Positions 17,257 through 26,338 of a stretch of DNA of 64,000 nt are shown here, piece by piece. The stretch spans positions 9,629 through 73,628 of the forward strand of contig DHKY01000015.1 in NCBI GenBank assembly GCA_002404995.1, given 5' to 3'. The notes below the pieces were generated by a model. It was not told the origin of the DNA. It was given only the letters and a program-made list of their open reading frames with translations, and made no database searches. A program made the translations under genes and the position numbers. This DNA comes from Caryophanales bacterium UBA4682 (GTDB lineage Bacteria; Bacillota_I; Bacilli_A; RFN20; CAG-288). Numbering within the stretch: the stretch's first letter is position 1; each line of letters begins with the position of its first letter.

Positions 17257-18336
17257 TTACTTAGATTCCGTCGTATCCTGGATCCAGTTTGCGTAAAGTG
17301 TCCTGTCGGAATAGACGTTAGTAAGATCCGTGAAACGTCCGTGAATGGTCGGATCCGGATTCTTTGAAGTATACCAGCCATCGAAGGTGTATCCTTGACG
17401 GACAACCAGCGGAACCTGCCTATTATCGGAATAGAAGCAGTGTCCACGCTCGATCGTAGTCGAACCCGTGAAGGTAGAAGAGGCGAACTGCCCGCCATTG
17501 GTCTTGAACTCGACAGTGTACTTCCTTGTGAGAGAATCATTGAAATCGACAAGGACAGACCATCCAGATGCCTTCTTCTGATACCTGATCAGGTTTTCGA
17601 TATCGAAATAGAAGTCTCCAGGAATACCGACTTCCGCATTCGGAGCTCCGTTGCCGCTGAGCCAGGTATTCGGAGCCGCAAAGGACAGCGTATCCGAGTT
17701 TCCGTTGGTATAGTAGATCTGAAGCTCCCACTCTCCGTCTTCATTGACAGAGGACGTGATGCTGGAGATGCCGTTTCCGGGATCTAGGATGAACTCCTGG
17801 GTCGTATCATCGCTGAAGGTGATTGTTACCTTCTGTCCACCGATTTCCGTCTTTTCGCATTTCCAGTCCTTGATACCTCTTCCGGTATCGCCTTTGTCGC
17901 CCTTAGGAATCCGGACCGGCTCGCTCTTAGTACCATCCGAATAATTGAAGGTCAAAAGGATATCACCGGTCTCTTCGTCTTTCTGAGTATCATAGCCGGT
18001 AATGCTCCGTCCGGCTTTGACGGTGAAGACAACCGGCTGCACCTTCTGATCCGTGAAGGTAATCGTGACGGTCACATCTCCGTTCTCGCCAACGACCGGT
18101 TCGATCTTGCTGATTCCGTTTCCATCTGCGCCTTTGTTTCCGCACGGAAGGATAAAAGTCAGAGGATCCTTATTGGTGCCCGTGAAAGTGATAGTGACAA
18201 GCGTATTGCCATCATCCAATGTCCGGGCGGTCACATCCTCGATCTGGTTGACCTTGTTTCCGCGGAGGAACGAGCATCCTGTCAGCGGCCTGAGCCTGGA
18301 TGCACCGGCTAAGAACAATCTCAATGATTTCTTCAT
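17257..18336 (-). CDS. Lipoprotein with collagen-like linkers and InlB B-repeat
   Basis: 359 aa. With AGG read as Met the N-terminus is MKKSLRLFLAGASMLMPLTGC, a textbook lipoprotein signal with LTGC and the lipid-bearing Cys at 21. Read as Arg it would break the hydrophobic core. It continues with repeated beta modules separated by Gly-rich GNKGADGNG and PKGDKGDTGRG linkers. It ends in one Listeria-Bacteroides-type B-repeat (about 275-353: FKTNGGQF, GYTFDGWYTS, TLYANW). Last gene of the operon, 16 bp after its neighbour, with an AAAGGAG ribosome site, followed by the terminator at 17221. Probable surface-anchored accessory or adhesin. Confidence 0.8.
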   Translation of the reverse strand: MKKSLRLFLAGASRLRPLTGCSFLRGNKVNQIEDVTARTLDDGNTLVTITFTGTNKDPLTFILPCGNKGADGNGISKIEPVVGENGDVTVTITFTDQKVQPVVFTVKAGRSITGYDTQKDEETGDILLTFNYSDGTKSEPVRIPKGDKGDTGRGIKDWKCEKTEIGGQKVTITFSDDTTQEFILDPGNGISSITSSVNEDGEWELQIYYTNGNSDTLSFAAPNTWLSGNGAPNAEVGIPGDFYFDIENLIRYQKKASGWSVLVDFNDSLTRKYTVEFKTNGGQFASSTFTGSTTIERGHCFYSDNRQVPLVVRQGYTFDGWYTSKNPDPTIHGRFTDLTNVYSDRTLYANWIQDTTESK

Positions 18337-18351
18337 ATTTGTCTGCTCCTT

Positions 18352-20832
18352 TTATTTCTTGAGTTCGGAGACATTTGGAGCTTCTCCAAACCATTCTCCG
18401 TCTGCTTTCTGCCTTGTGAAGTGGAACGGCTCGAATCCGGTGAAGAAGGATACGATCTTGTAGAGCCTTCCCCGGACACCGGAACCATGCTTGATATAGT
18501 AGTCGATCAGATCAAGTGCAACAGCACTTTCATAGTGCTCTGCACCATCCCTTTCGCTCCTATCGACCTTCGAGAGGTTCACGCCGCCTCCGTAATAGGC
18601 GACGGGCAGGTTCCTGTACTGTTTTTCTTCTTCGCTACCAGGAAGCTTGCCTTTGTAGTAACATCCCTTGCTCGCAGCCAATTGCTCAATGGCAGGCTTG
18701 ATCGGGAAGAAGTCATCGATGGAAATCTCGATGTTCTTATCTCCGCCAGAGCTCCTTCCGAAGATCTGATAGATCTTTTCACGGAGCTGTTCCGGAAGCG
18801 AGGAAATCAGGGAGGAGAAGTTTTCTTCGATAAGTCCAGTGATATCCCTCTGACTCACTTCCTTGTAATCGTAGAAGCGGGTCTTTCCTTTGATCTGGAT
18901 GCTGACCGGATAGGAGATACCGAACCTTCCATTTGGAATATAGGGAATCCTGCTCGAGGATGAGGCACCAGGAACCTGCCTCGAAGAGAAGAGATTCCTG
19001 AATGACCTGACCGCACTTGGCGTATTGTTGTACCTGAAGGGACCTTCGAACACACTCTCGATGCCGATGGATGCAATACCCGAACGATAGAAGTAACAGT
19101 TGTCGATCGTCCTAGTTCCCTTGTAGTTGTTCTCAATGCCGGAGGTCTGCCGCCTTCCCTGCCAGAGGGAATCGAGTGCTTTCTTCAGCGAAGCAGTATC
19201 TTCTCCGCTGCCCCCGAAGTATGCAGATCCCCTTAAGTCATCCCCCGGGCCCGTGAGATACTCGTCCAAGGTCCTTGTCGTGGTCGTTCCATCGACTCCT
19301 AGGAAATTATTGGTCTTGCTTCCATCTAGCTTGATATAGTCATTCGTGCCAGTGTCGATCAAGAAGTTCCTGGCATTAGATAAAAGACAGTTCTGAACCA
19401 ACGTGTTCCTGCTCTGGAAGACACGGAGAACGTTCTTTCCGCAGGAAAGACGGGAGTAGAGAAGGGAGACATTGTCCCCTTCGATATCCATGACGCTTCC
19501 GCAGGTCTTCAGGAAGGAGAGAGAAGAAGGAGTATCGCAGTTCTTGATGTCGACATCATCGATGGTGACATCATCCTTGTTCACATACCTTCCGACATTG
19601 TCCTGTCCATAGACGGCAATCAAAGCCCTGTTCTTCGGATCTCCTAAGGCATAGGAATAACTCGGTCCTTTATAAAGGTCGTTCTGTCCAAGGGCAGGGA
19701 TTTCCCTGTTGACGCCATTGACCGTAACTGTCTTGCTCTTGGAAGGATAGATCAGATCGTGGAAGTTCCTCTTGTACCCGTTTCCGTAGAAGTCCTTCTG
19801 GACATGGACGGCGGCGACAAGGTCTGCATCCCTCTCCTTCAGGGAAGGATTGCTCTTGCAGTTCTCATTCCACTTGTCAATGAACTCATGGGAATCGTCC
19901 CGGGTAAAGGTATAAGGGTTGAAGGAGATTCCCTTGTCTTTGTCATAGTATCCAAAGAGGGTCGTGTTCTCGCTCTTCAGTACTGGCTTATTGTCCTTAT
20001 AGACAACATTCTTGTTATCGATCTGATAGGTGTTCTTCAAGGATTCGAAATTCTTCCGGAGAACCACCGGTTCTCCTTCTTGGCTATCGTTGGTGCAGGC
20101 CCTTAACTGCTTATAGTCGTAGACGTTCACGCCGCCTTCGACAATCTCAAAGCTCAAGGTGCTTTCCTTGCTGTCCTCTGACGAGTATCCGCAGGACATC
20201 GTAAGAGACGCCCTTCCCGATCCTTTGACACTGACTTTTCCGCTAGACAAATCGTAGTCGATGTTCTCGCTCTCAGAGGAGATACGGAGAGTGGAAGAAA
20301 GATTATTCGGAATGACTTGGGTCTTATAGACAAAAGAGGCCGGAGTCTTATGCAGATCATCGTCAAGATCGTATTGTCCGTAATAGGTCGTGGAATCGAG
20401 ATTGTTCTGCGAGGAAGGAATCTCCGGAAGGAAGAGGATGGCAGCCTTGTCATAGCAGACAGCCTGCCTTGTCCGGTGCACGTTTCCTTTCCGGTTCCTG
20501 CAGGTCAAAGAGAAGGTGCCTTCCTTTTTGGCATAGAGGTAATAGCTGTTCTCTTTCTTTTCCAAGGAAGCATATTTGCTTCCTTCTTCATCCCTCTCCC
20601 AGATAAGATCGTTTCCGTAGGCAAGGTTTCCGTCACCGGATTCATAGACGGGCTTGGCTTTCAATAAGTAGCCGGTCGATGAGATCTTGAAGGCTTCCCT
20701 GTCGTTGTATTCCCAGTCGATGCCTTCGATGTCCTTATCAATCGTAGAGAAGGCAGCACTGACAGAGACGATACCTAAAAAAGCAATGACGAAGGGAGCT
20801 AATAACAGGATAGCAAGATTGCTTTTTTTCAT
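18352..20832 (-). CDS. Large secreted or membrane-tethered beta-helix-like protein
   Basis: 826 aa with an N-terminal signal or anchor (LAILLLAPFVIAFLGIVSVSA). An Ig-like first part (about 30-235) is followed by a region with short beta-strand repeats such as DNVSLLYSRLSCGKN and NTLVQNCLLSNARNFLID, typical of right-handed beta-helix proteins that bind or cut polysaccharides. No catalytic set is recognised. ATG overlaps the permease stop (ATGA), so the protein is produced together with the ABC transporter. Probable surface-exposed component of the system encoded by this operon. Confidence 0.7.
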   Translation of the reverse strand: MKKSNLAILLLAPFVIAFLGIVSVSAAFSTIDKDIEGIDWEYNDREAFKISSTGYLLKAKPVYESGDGNLAYGNDLIWERDEEGSKYASLEKKENSYYLYAKKEGTFSLTCRNRKGNVHRTRQAVCYDKAAILFLPEIPSSQNNLDSTTYYGQYDLDDDLHKTPASFVYKTQVIPNNLSSTLRISSESENIDYDLSSGKVSVKGSGRASLTMSCGYSSEDSKESTLSFEIVEGGVNVYDYKQLRACTNDSQEGEPVVLRKNFESLKNTYQIDNKNVVYKDNKPVLKSENTTLFGYYDKDKGISFNPYTFTRDDSHEFIDKWNENCKSNPSLKERDADLVAAVHVQKDFYGNGYKRNFHDLIYPSKSKTVTVNGVNREIPALGQNDLYKGPSYSYALGDPKNRALIAVYGQDNVGRYVNKDDVTIDDVDIKNCDTPSSLSFLKTCGSVMDIEGDNVSLLYSRLSCGKNVLRVFQSRNTLVQNCLLSNARNFLIDTGTNDYIKLDGSKTNNFLGVDGTTTTRTLDEYLTGPGDDLRGSAYFGGSGEDTASLKKALDSLWQGRRQTSGIENNYKGTRTIDNCYFYRSGIASIGIESVFEGPFRYNNTPSAVRSFRNLFSSRQVPGASSSSRIPYIPNGRFGISYPVSIQIKGKTRFYDYKEVSQRDITGLIEENFSSLISSLPEQLREKIYQIFGRSSGGDKNIEISIDDFFPIKPAIEQLAASKGCYYKGKLPGSEEEKQYRNLPVAYYGGGVNLSKVDRSERDGAEHYESAVALDLIDYYIKHGSGVRGRLYKIVSFFTGFEPFHFTRQKADGEWFGEAPNVSELKK

Positions 20833-22409
20833 GCGTTCACCTCCCTAGAAAGGAACCTTTCGTTCTTCTTTTTCCTGAAGAAATAGAAAACAAGCCCAGT
20901 GCAGAGCAGAGAAAGAAGGACAAGTATGATAAAGCAGGCATAGAAGGGAACCTTATTGTAGTTCAGAACCAAGGATAAGCCAAGGAGGGTAAAAGGAGCA
21001 AGGTAAGAGAAGAGGCCTCCCTTGTTTCCGCCTTTGTTCTTCCTTTCTCCCCTCCTGGAAAGGAGGGAGTAGGAGAAGCAGAGAAGCAAGGCAGAGAAGA
21101 AGCCAGAAAGGGCATAAAGGGTGCTCCTGCTCTTGGTGATGATCCTCGTAAGGCACCTAGCCAGAAGAGACAGGGAAAGAGCAGAGAAAGGAATCAGAAT
21201 CTTCCTCCAGAGCTGCTTTGCAATCGAAACCGGCCTTGTCTTCCTTAAAATGATTCCGCTTTTTTCACGGCTTAAGTAGTCATTGGCACCGCTGAGCCTG
21301 ACCCTGCTTAAGAAGACAAAGACGAAATAAGCAATGCTCTCGCTGACATTGGGGAACAGGGCAAGATAGTAGCCTAGGATACCCTTGGAAAAGATGATGT
21401 TCAAGGCATAGACGATCAGATAGCCAAGATAAGGACCGATTAGCAATAGTCCGGTAAAGGAATACAGGTTTTCGCTGTCGGAGAAGAGAAGCTGCCTTTC
21501 CTTCTTCGCTAAGGCAAGAAGCGGAGAAGAGAGCTTTCTCTTCTTGTCTTTCTTCTTCCTGGTGTAGTCCTTCTCTCCCTTGTGGAGAACAGCCTGATAG
21601 GAAGGAATGGTCACAATCAAGCCAAGAAAGAACGTACCAAGCGCAAAGGCAAACCATAAGAAGAAGTGAAGCCCAGAGTTCTTCACAATGAATTTCAGGA
21701 CAATGTTTGTAATAAAGAGATACTTCTGCCTATTGATCCTCTTCTGCCTGTTCTCGGTCGTAAACAATAAGGTCAGATCCTGATCAGAGACAAGCTGGAC
21801 AAAGATGTTCAGCACTTTTCCATAGAGGAAGGCGAGAACCCCCATGATCACAAGACCGCACCTTAGGAAAAGAAGCGGGCGATCATGGAGATAAGAGACA
21901 ACAATGTGATACACAGGAAGCAGGATCCTTGCCACACCGGCTTCAAAGAAGAAACAGAATACCGGATAAAGGAAAGCAAGGAAATAGAAGAAGATCGGCC
22001 TGTGGAACCTCACACCATAAGCAATGAACAGCGGATAGATCAGCAAGGTCTCCCTCAGCCACTGGTATAAGAAGACCGTAATCAGCTTCGAGAAGAACCT
22101 CGTCGATACCCGGACCGGAAGCGTTGAAAGCTGGGTCAGGTCTTCTCCGCGGTAGAAGAGCTTCTCGCACTTCCTTAATAAGGATACGATCCTAGCAAGA
22201 GAGAGAATAAAGAGGAAAAGAGTCCTATAAGCGAAAGGAACATCCGGATAAGACTTGAGCTTCTGCAGAACTCCGACAAACAGAAAGACTTCCACTGTCC
22301 TGAAAAGGGCAAGGAAGAGAATGGATGTGATTGCTGTGATGACTTTCTTCTTTCCGCTCTCGGAAGAGGAAAAGAGGAGGCGGAAATCCTTAGCCAGAAG
22401 GCTAAGCAT
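20829..22409 (-). CDS. ABC transporter permease, ABC-2-like
   Basis: 526 aa with about 12 hydrophobic segments in two halves, separated by a basic cytoplasmic stretch (YTRKKKDKKRK, about residue 285). No P-loop. It overlaps the ABC ATPase gene by 8 bp, so the two form one transporter, probably an exporter. The substrate is unknown. In this context it may export a component of the surface structure or sense envelope state. The ORF is densely packed between neighbours, which supports a real gene despite low similarity to known permeases. Confidence 0.75.
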   Translation of the reverse strand: MLSLLAKDFRLLFSSSESGKKKVITAITSILFLALFRTVEVFLFVGVLQKLKSYPDVPFAYRTLFLFILSLARIVSLLRKCEKLFYRGEDLTQLSTLPVRVSTRFFSKLITVFLYQWLRETLLIYPLFIAYGVRFHRPIFFYFLAFLYPVFCFFFEAGVARILLPVYHIVVSYLHDRPLLFLRCGLVIMGVLAFLYGKVLNIFVQLVSDQDLTLLFTTENRQKRINRQKYLFITNIVLKFIVKNSGLHFFLWFAFALGTFFLGLIVTIPSYQAVLHKGEKDYTRKKKDKKRKLSSPLLALAKKERQLLFSDSENLYSFTGLLLIGPYLGYLIVYALNIIFSKGILGYYLALFPNVSESIAYFVFVFLSRVRLSGANDYLSREKSGIILRKTRPVSIAKQLWRKILIPFSALSLSLLARCLTRIITKSRSTLYALSGFFSALLLCFSYSLLSRRGERKNKGGNKGGLFSYLAPFTLLGLSLVLNYNKVPFYACFIILVLLSLLCTGLVFYFFRKKKNERFLSREVNA

Positions 22410-23154
22410 CTCTTTCCTCCTTCCTTTGATAGGTCGTAAAGAAGATATTCTTCAGCTGGATCCGGTAATCCGGGTCCTGATTGAAATCAAGCCTGTGCTC
22501 GACATGTCCGTTGTTGACAATACCGACACGGTCGCAGAGAGAGGAGACCAAATCAATATTATGGGAAGTCAGGAAGACAAGACGTCCTGCCTTCGCATAT
22601 TCCTTCCTCCTGGCCGTCAAGGCTTCGACACCCCTGATATCAAGACCGACCGTTGGCTCGTCTAGAATCCAGATGTCCGGTTTATGAAGCAGAGAAGCAA
22701 TCAGACAGAGCTTCTGCTTCCTACCATGGGAGTAGCCTTCCGTCTTCTTCTTGAGATCATCGTTTGTCAAAGCAAGACGTTTAGCAAGATAAGCGACATT
22801 CTTCTGGAAGTCATTCTCATCGACCTTATAAATGGAGGCGATGAAGTCGAGATACTCCCATCCGGTCCTTACGCCATAGCAGTTCGGTTCACTAGCGACA
22901 TAACCAAAGGATGCCTTGGCCTCCAACGGCTCTTTTTTGACATCATAGCCGTTGAGAAGAATGGTGCCCTTATCAAAAGGCTTAGCACCGATCCTGCAGT
23001 CGATCGTCGTGGATTTACCGATACCGTTCTTTCCGATATAGCCAAAGACCTCTCCGGCATAGGCCTGCAGATTCAGATCCTTTAAGACCTGCTTCTTGCC
23101 ATAGCTCTTATCGACATGTTCGATGGAGACCCTGACCTGTTTCTTATCGTTCAT
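22402..23154 (-). CDS. ABC transporter ATP-binding protein
   Basis: 250 aa. Walker A GKNGIGKST (41-49), signature YSHGMKQKL with Met from AGG (141-149, codon 22720-22722), Walker B IWILDEP (161-167) and TSHNID with the switch His. The MM in LTAMMKEYAKAG is also AGG-encoded and matches the usual LMKEY segment. The sequence is closest in style to ATPases that drive ABC-2 exporters. It starts inside the stop of the 405-aa gene (ATGA) and pairs with the permease that overlaps its end. Confidence 0.9.
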   Translation of the reverse strand: MNDKKQVRVSIEHVDKSYGKKQVLKDLNLQAYAGEVFGYIGKNGIGKSTTIDCRIGAKPFDKGTILLNGYDVKKEPLEAKASFGYVASEPNCYGVRTGWEYLDFIASIYKVDENDFQKNVAYLAKRLALTNDDLKKKTEGYSHGRKQKLCLIASLLHKPDIWILDEPTVGLDIRGVEALTARRKEYAKAGRLVFLTSHNIDLVSSLCDRVGIVNNGHVEHRLDFNQDPDYRIQLKNIFFTTYQRKEERDA

Positions 23155-24368
23155 GAATCTTTTCTCCTCAGACGCCTGAATTGAATATGAGTGACATCAT
23201 CGACATCGAAGAACGCATACTTGCTCGTGCAATCCGCGCAGACATAGATATCTTTTTCTATCTCATGGACATGGTTAGACTTACAGCTCGGACAATACTT
23301 CCCGTAGATCTTTCTCTCTCCGGTCCTGACACGCAGGATATCGTTGAAATAATCCTGCCTCAGCCAGGTTTCATCGAGCTTCTTCGTCTCTTTATGATGA
23401 ATCTCCGGTCCGAAAGAGACCTGATGGAACAAAGACAGGGCTTCGACCGTATCATAGTCCTTCCACCTCTCTTTGTTATCCGCTGTCAATAGGCCATTGA
23501 AGCGGATATCCTTCCGGATATAAAGAAGATGCTTGGAGGAGATCCGATGATCAAGAAGGTTATCGAATTCAAAGACAAACCCATTAATGTCTTTTCTCGG
23601 ATAACAGGTGACCTGATAATACGGAGCATAAAGGTAGACGCTCTTTTCCTTGTTGTTGCTGACTGGCTCAAAGCCACGATAAGACAGGACCTGCGGAAGC
23701 AGAGAGGAATAGACCTGATAGGCTTTCTTTTCCCTGAGGGCATTCTTTCTCTCTGCCAAGCGGTTCTGATAGAACCGGAAGCAGTATAAGTACTCCGGAT
23801 GGTTCCTTAAGACATTGGTCTTGATCGGAGTGAATCCTTTCGGCCTCTTTTTCTTTAAGCCGATAAAGAAAGAAGTCCCTAAAATCTTGCCTAGACGGAT
23901 ATTGAGATACCTGATTCTCTCCATCGAAGGATTCACTTCCTTGAAGGCATCCCCTTCGCTCGAGAAAGCCGTGACCAATAAGGAAGAATAGAAGAAAGAC
24001 CTCTCCTTCAGTTCCTTGCTGATATCATTGAGAAGATAGAGAAGGAAGAAGTTCTCATTGTTGTTGTACTTGATATCATAGTCCACCGCATGGACATACT
24101 CCGGCGAAGGAAGACCATTCTTCCTCTTCCAAAGAGACGTATCCTCACAGGTGAGACGGACATCCTCAACGGTCCTATTAGCGACCTGATCCGCACGGAA
24201 GATGGCATCATTCCGCTTCAGAAGAGAGAAAGGATGCCTTAAGATCGACTGTACGACGCGGAAGAGCGTCCTATAGGAATCCAAAAGCCGCTGGTCCTCT
24301 AAGAAGGACTCTTTCTGCAGAGACAGATTCGATGGCTTCAGTACAGCGGCTTTTGGCTTATTGATCAT
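23151..24368 (-). CDS. DUF2357/McrC-like protein with C-terminal zinc ribbon
   Basis: 405 aa, soluble. Residues ~25-140 follow the DUF2357 pattern of McrC-type partners: an ILRHPFSLL block, a VANRTVEDVRLT block, then YDIKYNNNENFFLLYLLNDI in place of the usual DxxENRFVKxFL. The expected C-terminal PD-(D/E)xK nuclease is not seen. Instead the protein ends in a zinc ribbon, CPSC-x13-CADC (about 357-377). It lies 5 bp after the McrB-like ATPase gene, the usual order for McrB/McrC pairs. A nuclease-less McrC-like adaptor for the membrane ATPase is my inference. The family assignment is from pattern only. Confidence 0.6.
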   Translation of the reverse strand: MINKPKAAVLKPSNLSLQKESFLEDQRLLDSYRTLFRVVQSILRHPFSLLKRNDAIFRADQVANRTVEDVRLTCEDTSLWKRKNGLPSPEYVHAVDYDIKYNNNENFFLLYLLNDISKELKERSFFYSSLLVTAFSSEGDAFKEVNPSMERIRYLNIRLGKILGTSFFIGLKKKRPKGFTPIKTNVLRNHPEYLYCFRFYQNRLAERKNALREKKAYQVYSSLLPQVLSYRGFEPVSNNKEKSVYLYAPYYQVTCYPRKDINGFVFEFDNLLDHRISSKHLLYIRKDIRFNGLLTADNKERWKDYDTVEALSLFHQVSFGPEIHHKETKKLDETWLRQDYFNDILRVRTGERKIYGKYCPSCKSNHVHEIEKDIYVCADCTSKYAFFDVDDVTHIQFRRLRRKDS

Positions 24369-24373
24369 AGGAA

Positions 24374-26338
24374 TTAAAGCTTCTTGATCCTTTCCTTGAT
24401 CCTCTTACGGGTGCGAGGGAACTCCTTTGCACCATATAAGGAGGTCAGCATCTTATCGACTTCCTCAAGGCACGGACGGACATAGTCCTCGAAACGGCCC
24501 TGAAGCTTGCGGACGATCTTCTCGGATAAGACATAGTCAAGAGCATCCTCTTTCTTGCCTCCGCATCCGACAAAGGCAGGAACGAAGCTCTCAATCTGGT
24601 TGAGAATACGGTTACCATAAGCAACCGCGAAGTTATCGGCGATGTAGTTTGCGACTGAATCGAACTTCTTCCTATCGGCCTTGGTAAGCTGGTTATCCGG
24701 ATTCTTCTTGGCTTCTTCTAAGAGGGTAGTGAGCTGCGTGTTGGTGAGGTGGATGCTCTTAGCATCCTCCTCAACGACAAAGGGCTCATTACGTTCATTG
24801 AAGTCCCTGGTGACAGAACGGTCATAGACCTTATCGGCAATGGCGAAGGTGGATTCATCTTGGTTGGCCGTGCCGACAAAGTAGCTGTTCGGAGCAATCT
24901 TGAGCTTGCCTTCGCCAAGGAGCCTCGGCGGAATGAAGCCGTATGGAAGCTGATAGACACGGATCTTCCACTGATCCTGCGGATATTCGAGCGTGGAGAG
25001 GAAGTCTGCAAAGTAGTATTCGACACGGGAGATGTTCCTCTCATCGAGAACGAACCTGTAGATCTTATCGGGGTTGTAGTTGGCTTCATAGAGCTTTAAG
25101 AGGGCATCGGTTTCGTTGTAGGTCTTAGTGAAGTCATTGAAGTAACCGAGAAGGGAGGTCTTATCACGCCAGGTAGCCTGGACGGGAAGGAAGACGACTT
25201 CTCCGTTGACGAACTTGCAGAAGAAACGAGGAAGGGAGGATTTACCAGTACCGGACCTACCTTCTAAGATGGAGAAGTGAGAGACGCACCTTCCGGCAAC
25301 GAAGGTACGTAAGTCATCGGCAGAATAATAGAGCTTTTCGACTTTGGCGAGATAGTTACGGAACTGATTAATCAGATCCGGAAGAGTCAGAGCATCAATA
25401 ACAGAGCTATCCTTGCTCTTGACTCCGTTGTAGACCTTATCAAGGTTGGATAATCCAGGGAAGACCTGTTCACGTTCCTTGATAGCCGCTTCTTCAAGAG
25501 AAGTGCTTCCGTTTGCATTGCCGCCAAGAGCAGCCGAGATGTCACCGGAAGAGGTGACACTTCCTTCGGCATCGGTGGCTTCCGGCCTATCGGAAGTGAT
25601 GTCGTTGTCTTTGACAGAATCATCGTCTTCGACATCTTCGTATTTCTTTCTGGTAACTAACTTATAAAGAGTGAAGATAGAAATCAGGATAGCGCCGATA
25701 AAGAGAGCAAGGAAAGCATAGATCATTAAGGAAACAGCCCTGCTGTTTCCGATATAGGTCAATAATCCCCTGATATTGGCGCTCGTAATCGGAGTCTGAA
25801 TCAGGATTCCGACACCGATGCTTAAGAAGGCACAGATAAAGACCGAAAGGAAATAGATTGAGAAGGCACTGACACCCCACGGATTCTTATCTTTCCTCTT
25901 CCTGTACTGGTATTCGTAGCCAAGGGCAAAGACAAGAAGGGCAATGTAGCAAGCGACAAGGACAAGGACAACCCTAGCCGAAAGTCCAGGTACCCTTGGT
26001 TTCCTTCCAAGGCCGACAGCGAACTGATAGATTGCGTTATCGGCTCCGCCCATGACAGCATTCTTGCTGCCATCCCTGCAAAGACCGACAAAGATCAGGA
26101 AGAAGGCATAAAGCCTGGCTAAGCCAAAGGCAAACCAGTTACCGACACTCCTGACCGGACGATCGGCTTTGGCCTTCTTCCTCTTGTTCTTCCTGTGTTT
26201 CTCTCCACCGGAATCCTCACTAGAAGAGGGCTGAGTCTCCGCTTTCTTTTCTTCTTCGGCAACAGGCTTCTCTTCCGCTTTCGGAGCTTCCTTGAGCCTA
26301 TCTGCCATCGTCTCCATCTCTTTCTTTTCTTCAGGCAT
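24374..26338 (-). CDS. Membrane-anchored McrB-like AAA+ ATPase
   Basis: 654 aa from the ATG at 26338, which has AGAGGAG upstream. The in-frame ATG at 26416 lies well inside the signal peptidase gene. Order: charged disordered N-terminus (1-65), about four membrane helices (~68-226), acidic linker, AAA+ domain with Walker A GRSGTGKS (360-367), TSLLGYFND, Walker B VLDEMNISRVEYYFADF (Met 434 from AGG at 25037), and GTANQDES. These are the hallmarks of McrB-family motors, normally soluble GTPase/ATPase subunits of restriction systems. Membrane anchoring and position in an export operon set it apart. Its start overlaps the signal peptidase stop by 8 bp (ATGCCTGA). Confidence 0.85.
   Translation of the reverse strand: MPEEKKEMETMADRLKEAPKAEEKPVAEEEKKAETQPSSSEDSGGEKHRKNKRKKAKADRPVRSVGNWFAFGLARLYAFFLIFVGLCRDGSKNAVMGGADNAIYQFAVGLGRKPRVPGLSARVVLVLVACYIALLVFALGYEYQYRKRKDKNPWGVSAFSIYFLSVFICAFLSIGVGILIQTPITSANIRGLLTYIGNSRAVSLMIYAFLALFIGAILISIFTLYKLVTRKKYEDVEDDDSVKDNDITSDRPEATDAEGSVTSSGDISAALGGNANGSTSLEEAAIKEREQVFPGLSNLDKVYNGVKSKDSSVIDALTLPDLINQFRNYLAKVEKLYYSADDLRTFVAGRCVSHFSILEGRSGTGKSSLPRFFCKFVNGEVVFLPVQATWRDKTSLLGYFNDFTKTYNETDALLKLYEANYNPDKIYRFVLDERNISRVEYYFADFLSTLEYPQDQWKIRVYQLPYGFIPPRLLGEGKLKIAPNSYFVGTANQDESTFAIADKVYDRSVTRDFNERNEPFVVEEDAKSIHLTNTQLTTLLEEAKKNPDNQLTKADRKKFDSVANYIADNFAVAYGNRILNQIESFVPAFVGCGGKKEDALDYVLSEKIVRKLQGRFEDYVRPCLEEVDKMLTSLYGAKEFPRTRKRIKERIKKL

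Noticed and set aside
18274..18336. Lipoprotein signal with two Arg inside its hydrophobic core
   Set aside because: Both Arg are AGG. Read as Met the core is continuous and ends in a normal LTGC lipobox.
23151..26338. A standard McrBC restriction system
   Set aside because: The ATPase is membrane-anchored, the partner shows no nuclease motif, and the genes are embedded and overlapped within an export operon rather than near other restriction genes.
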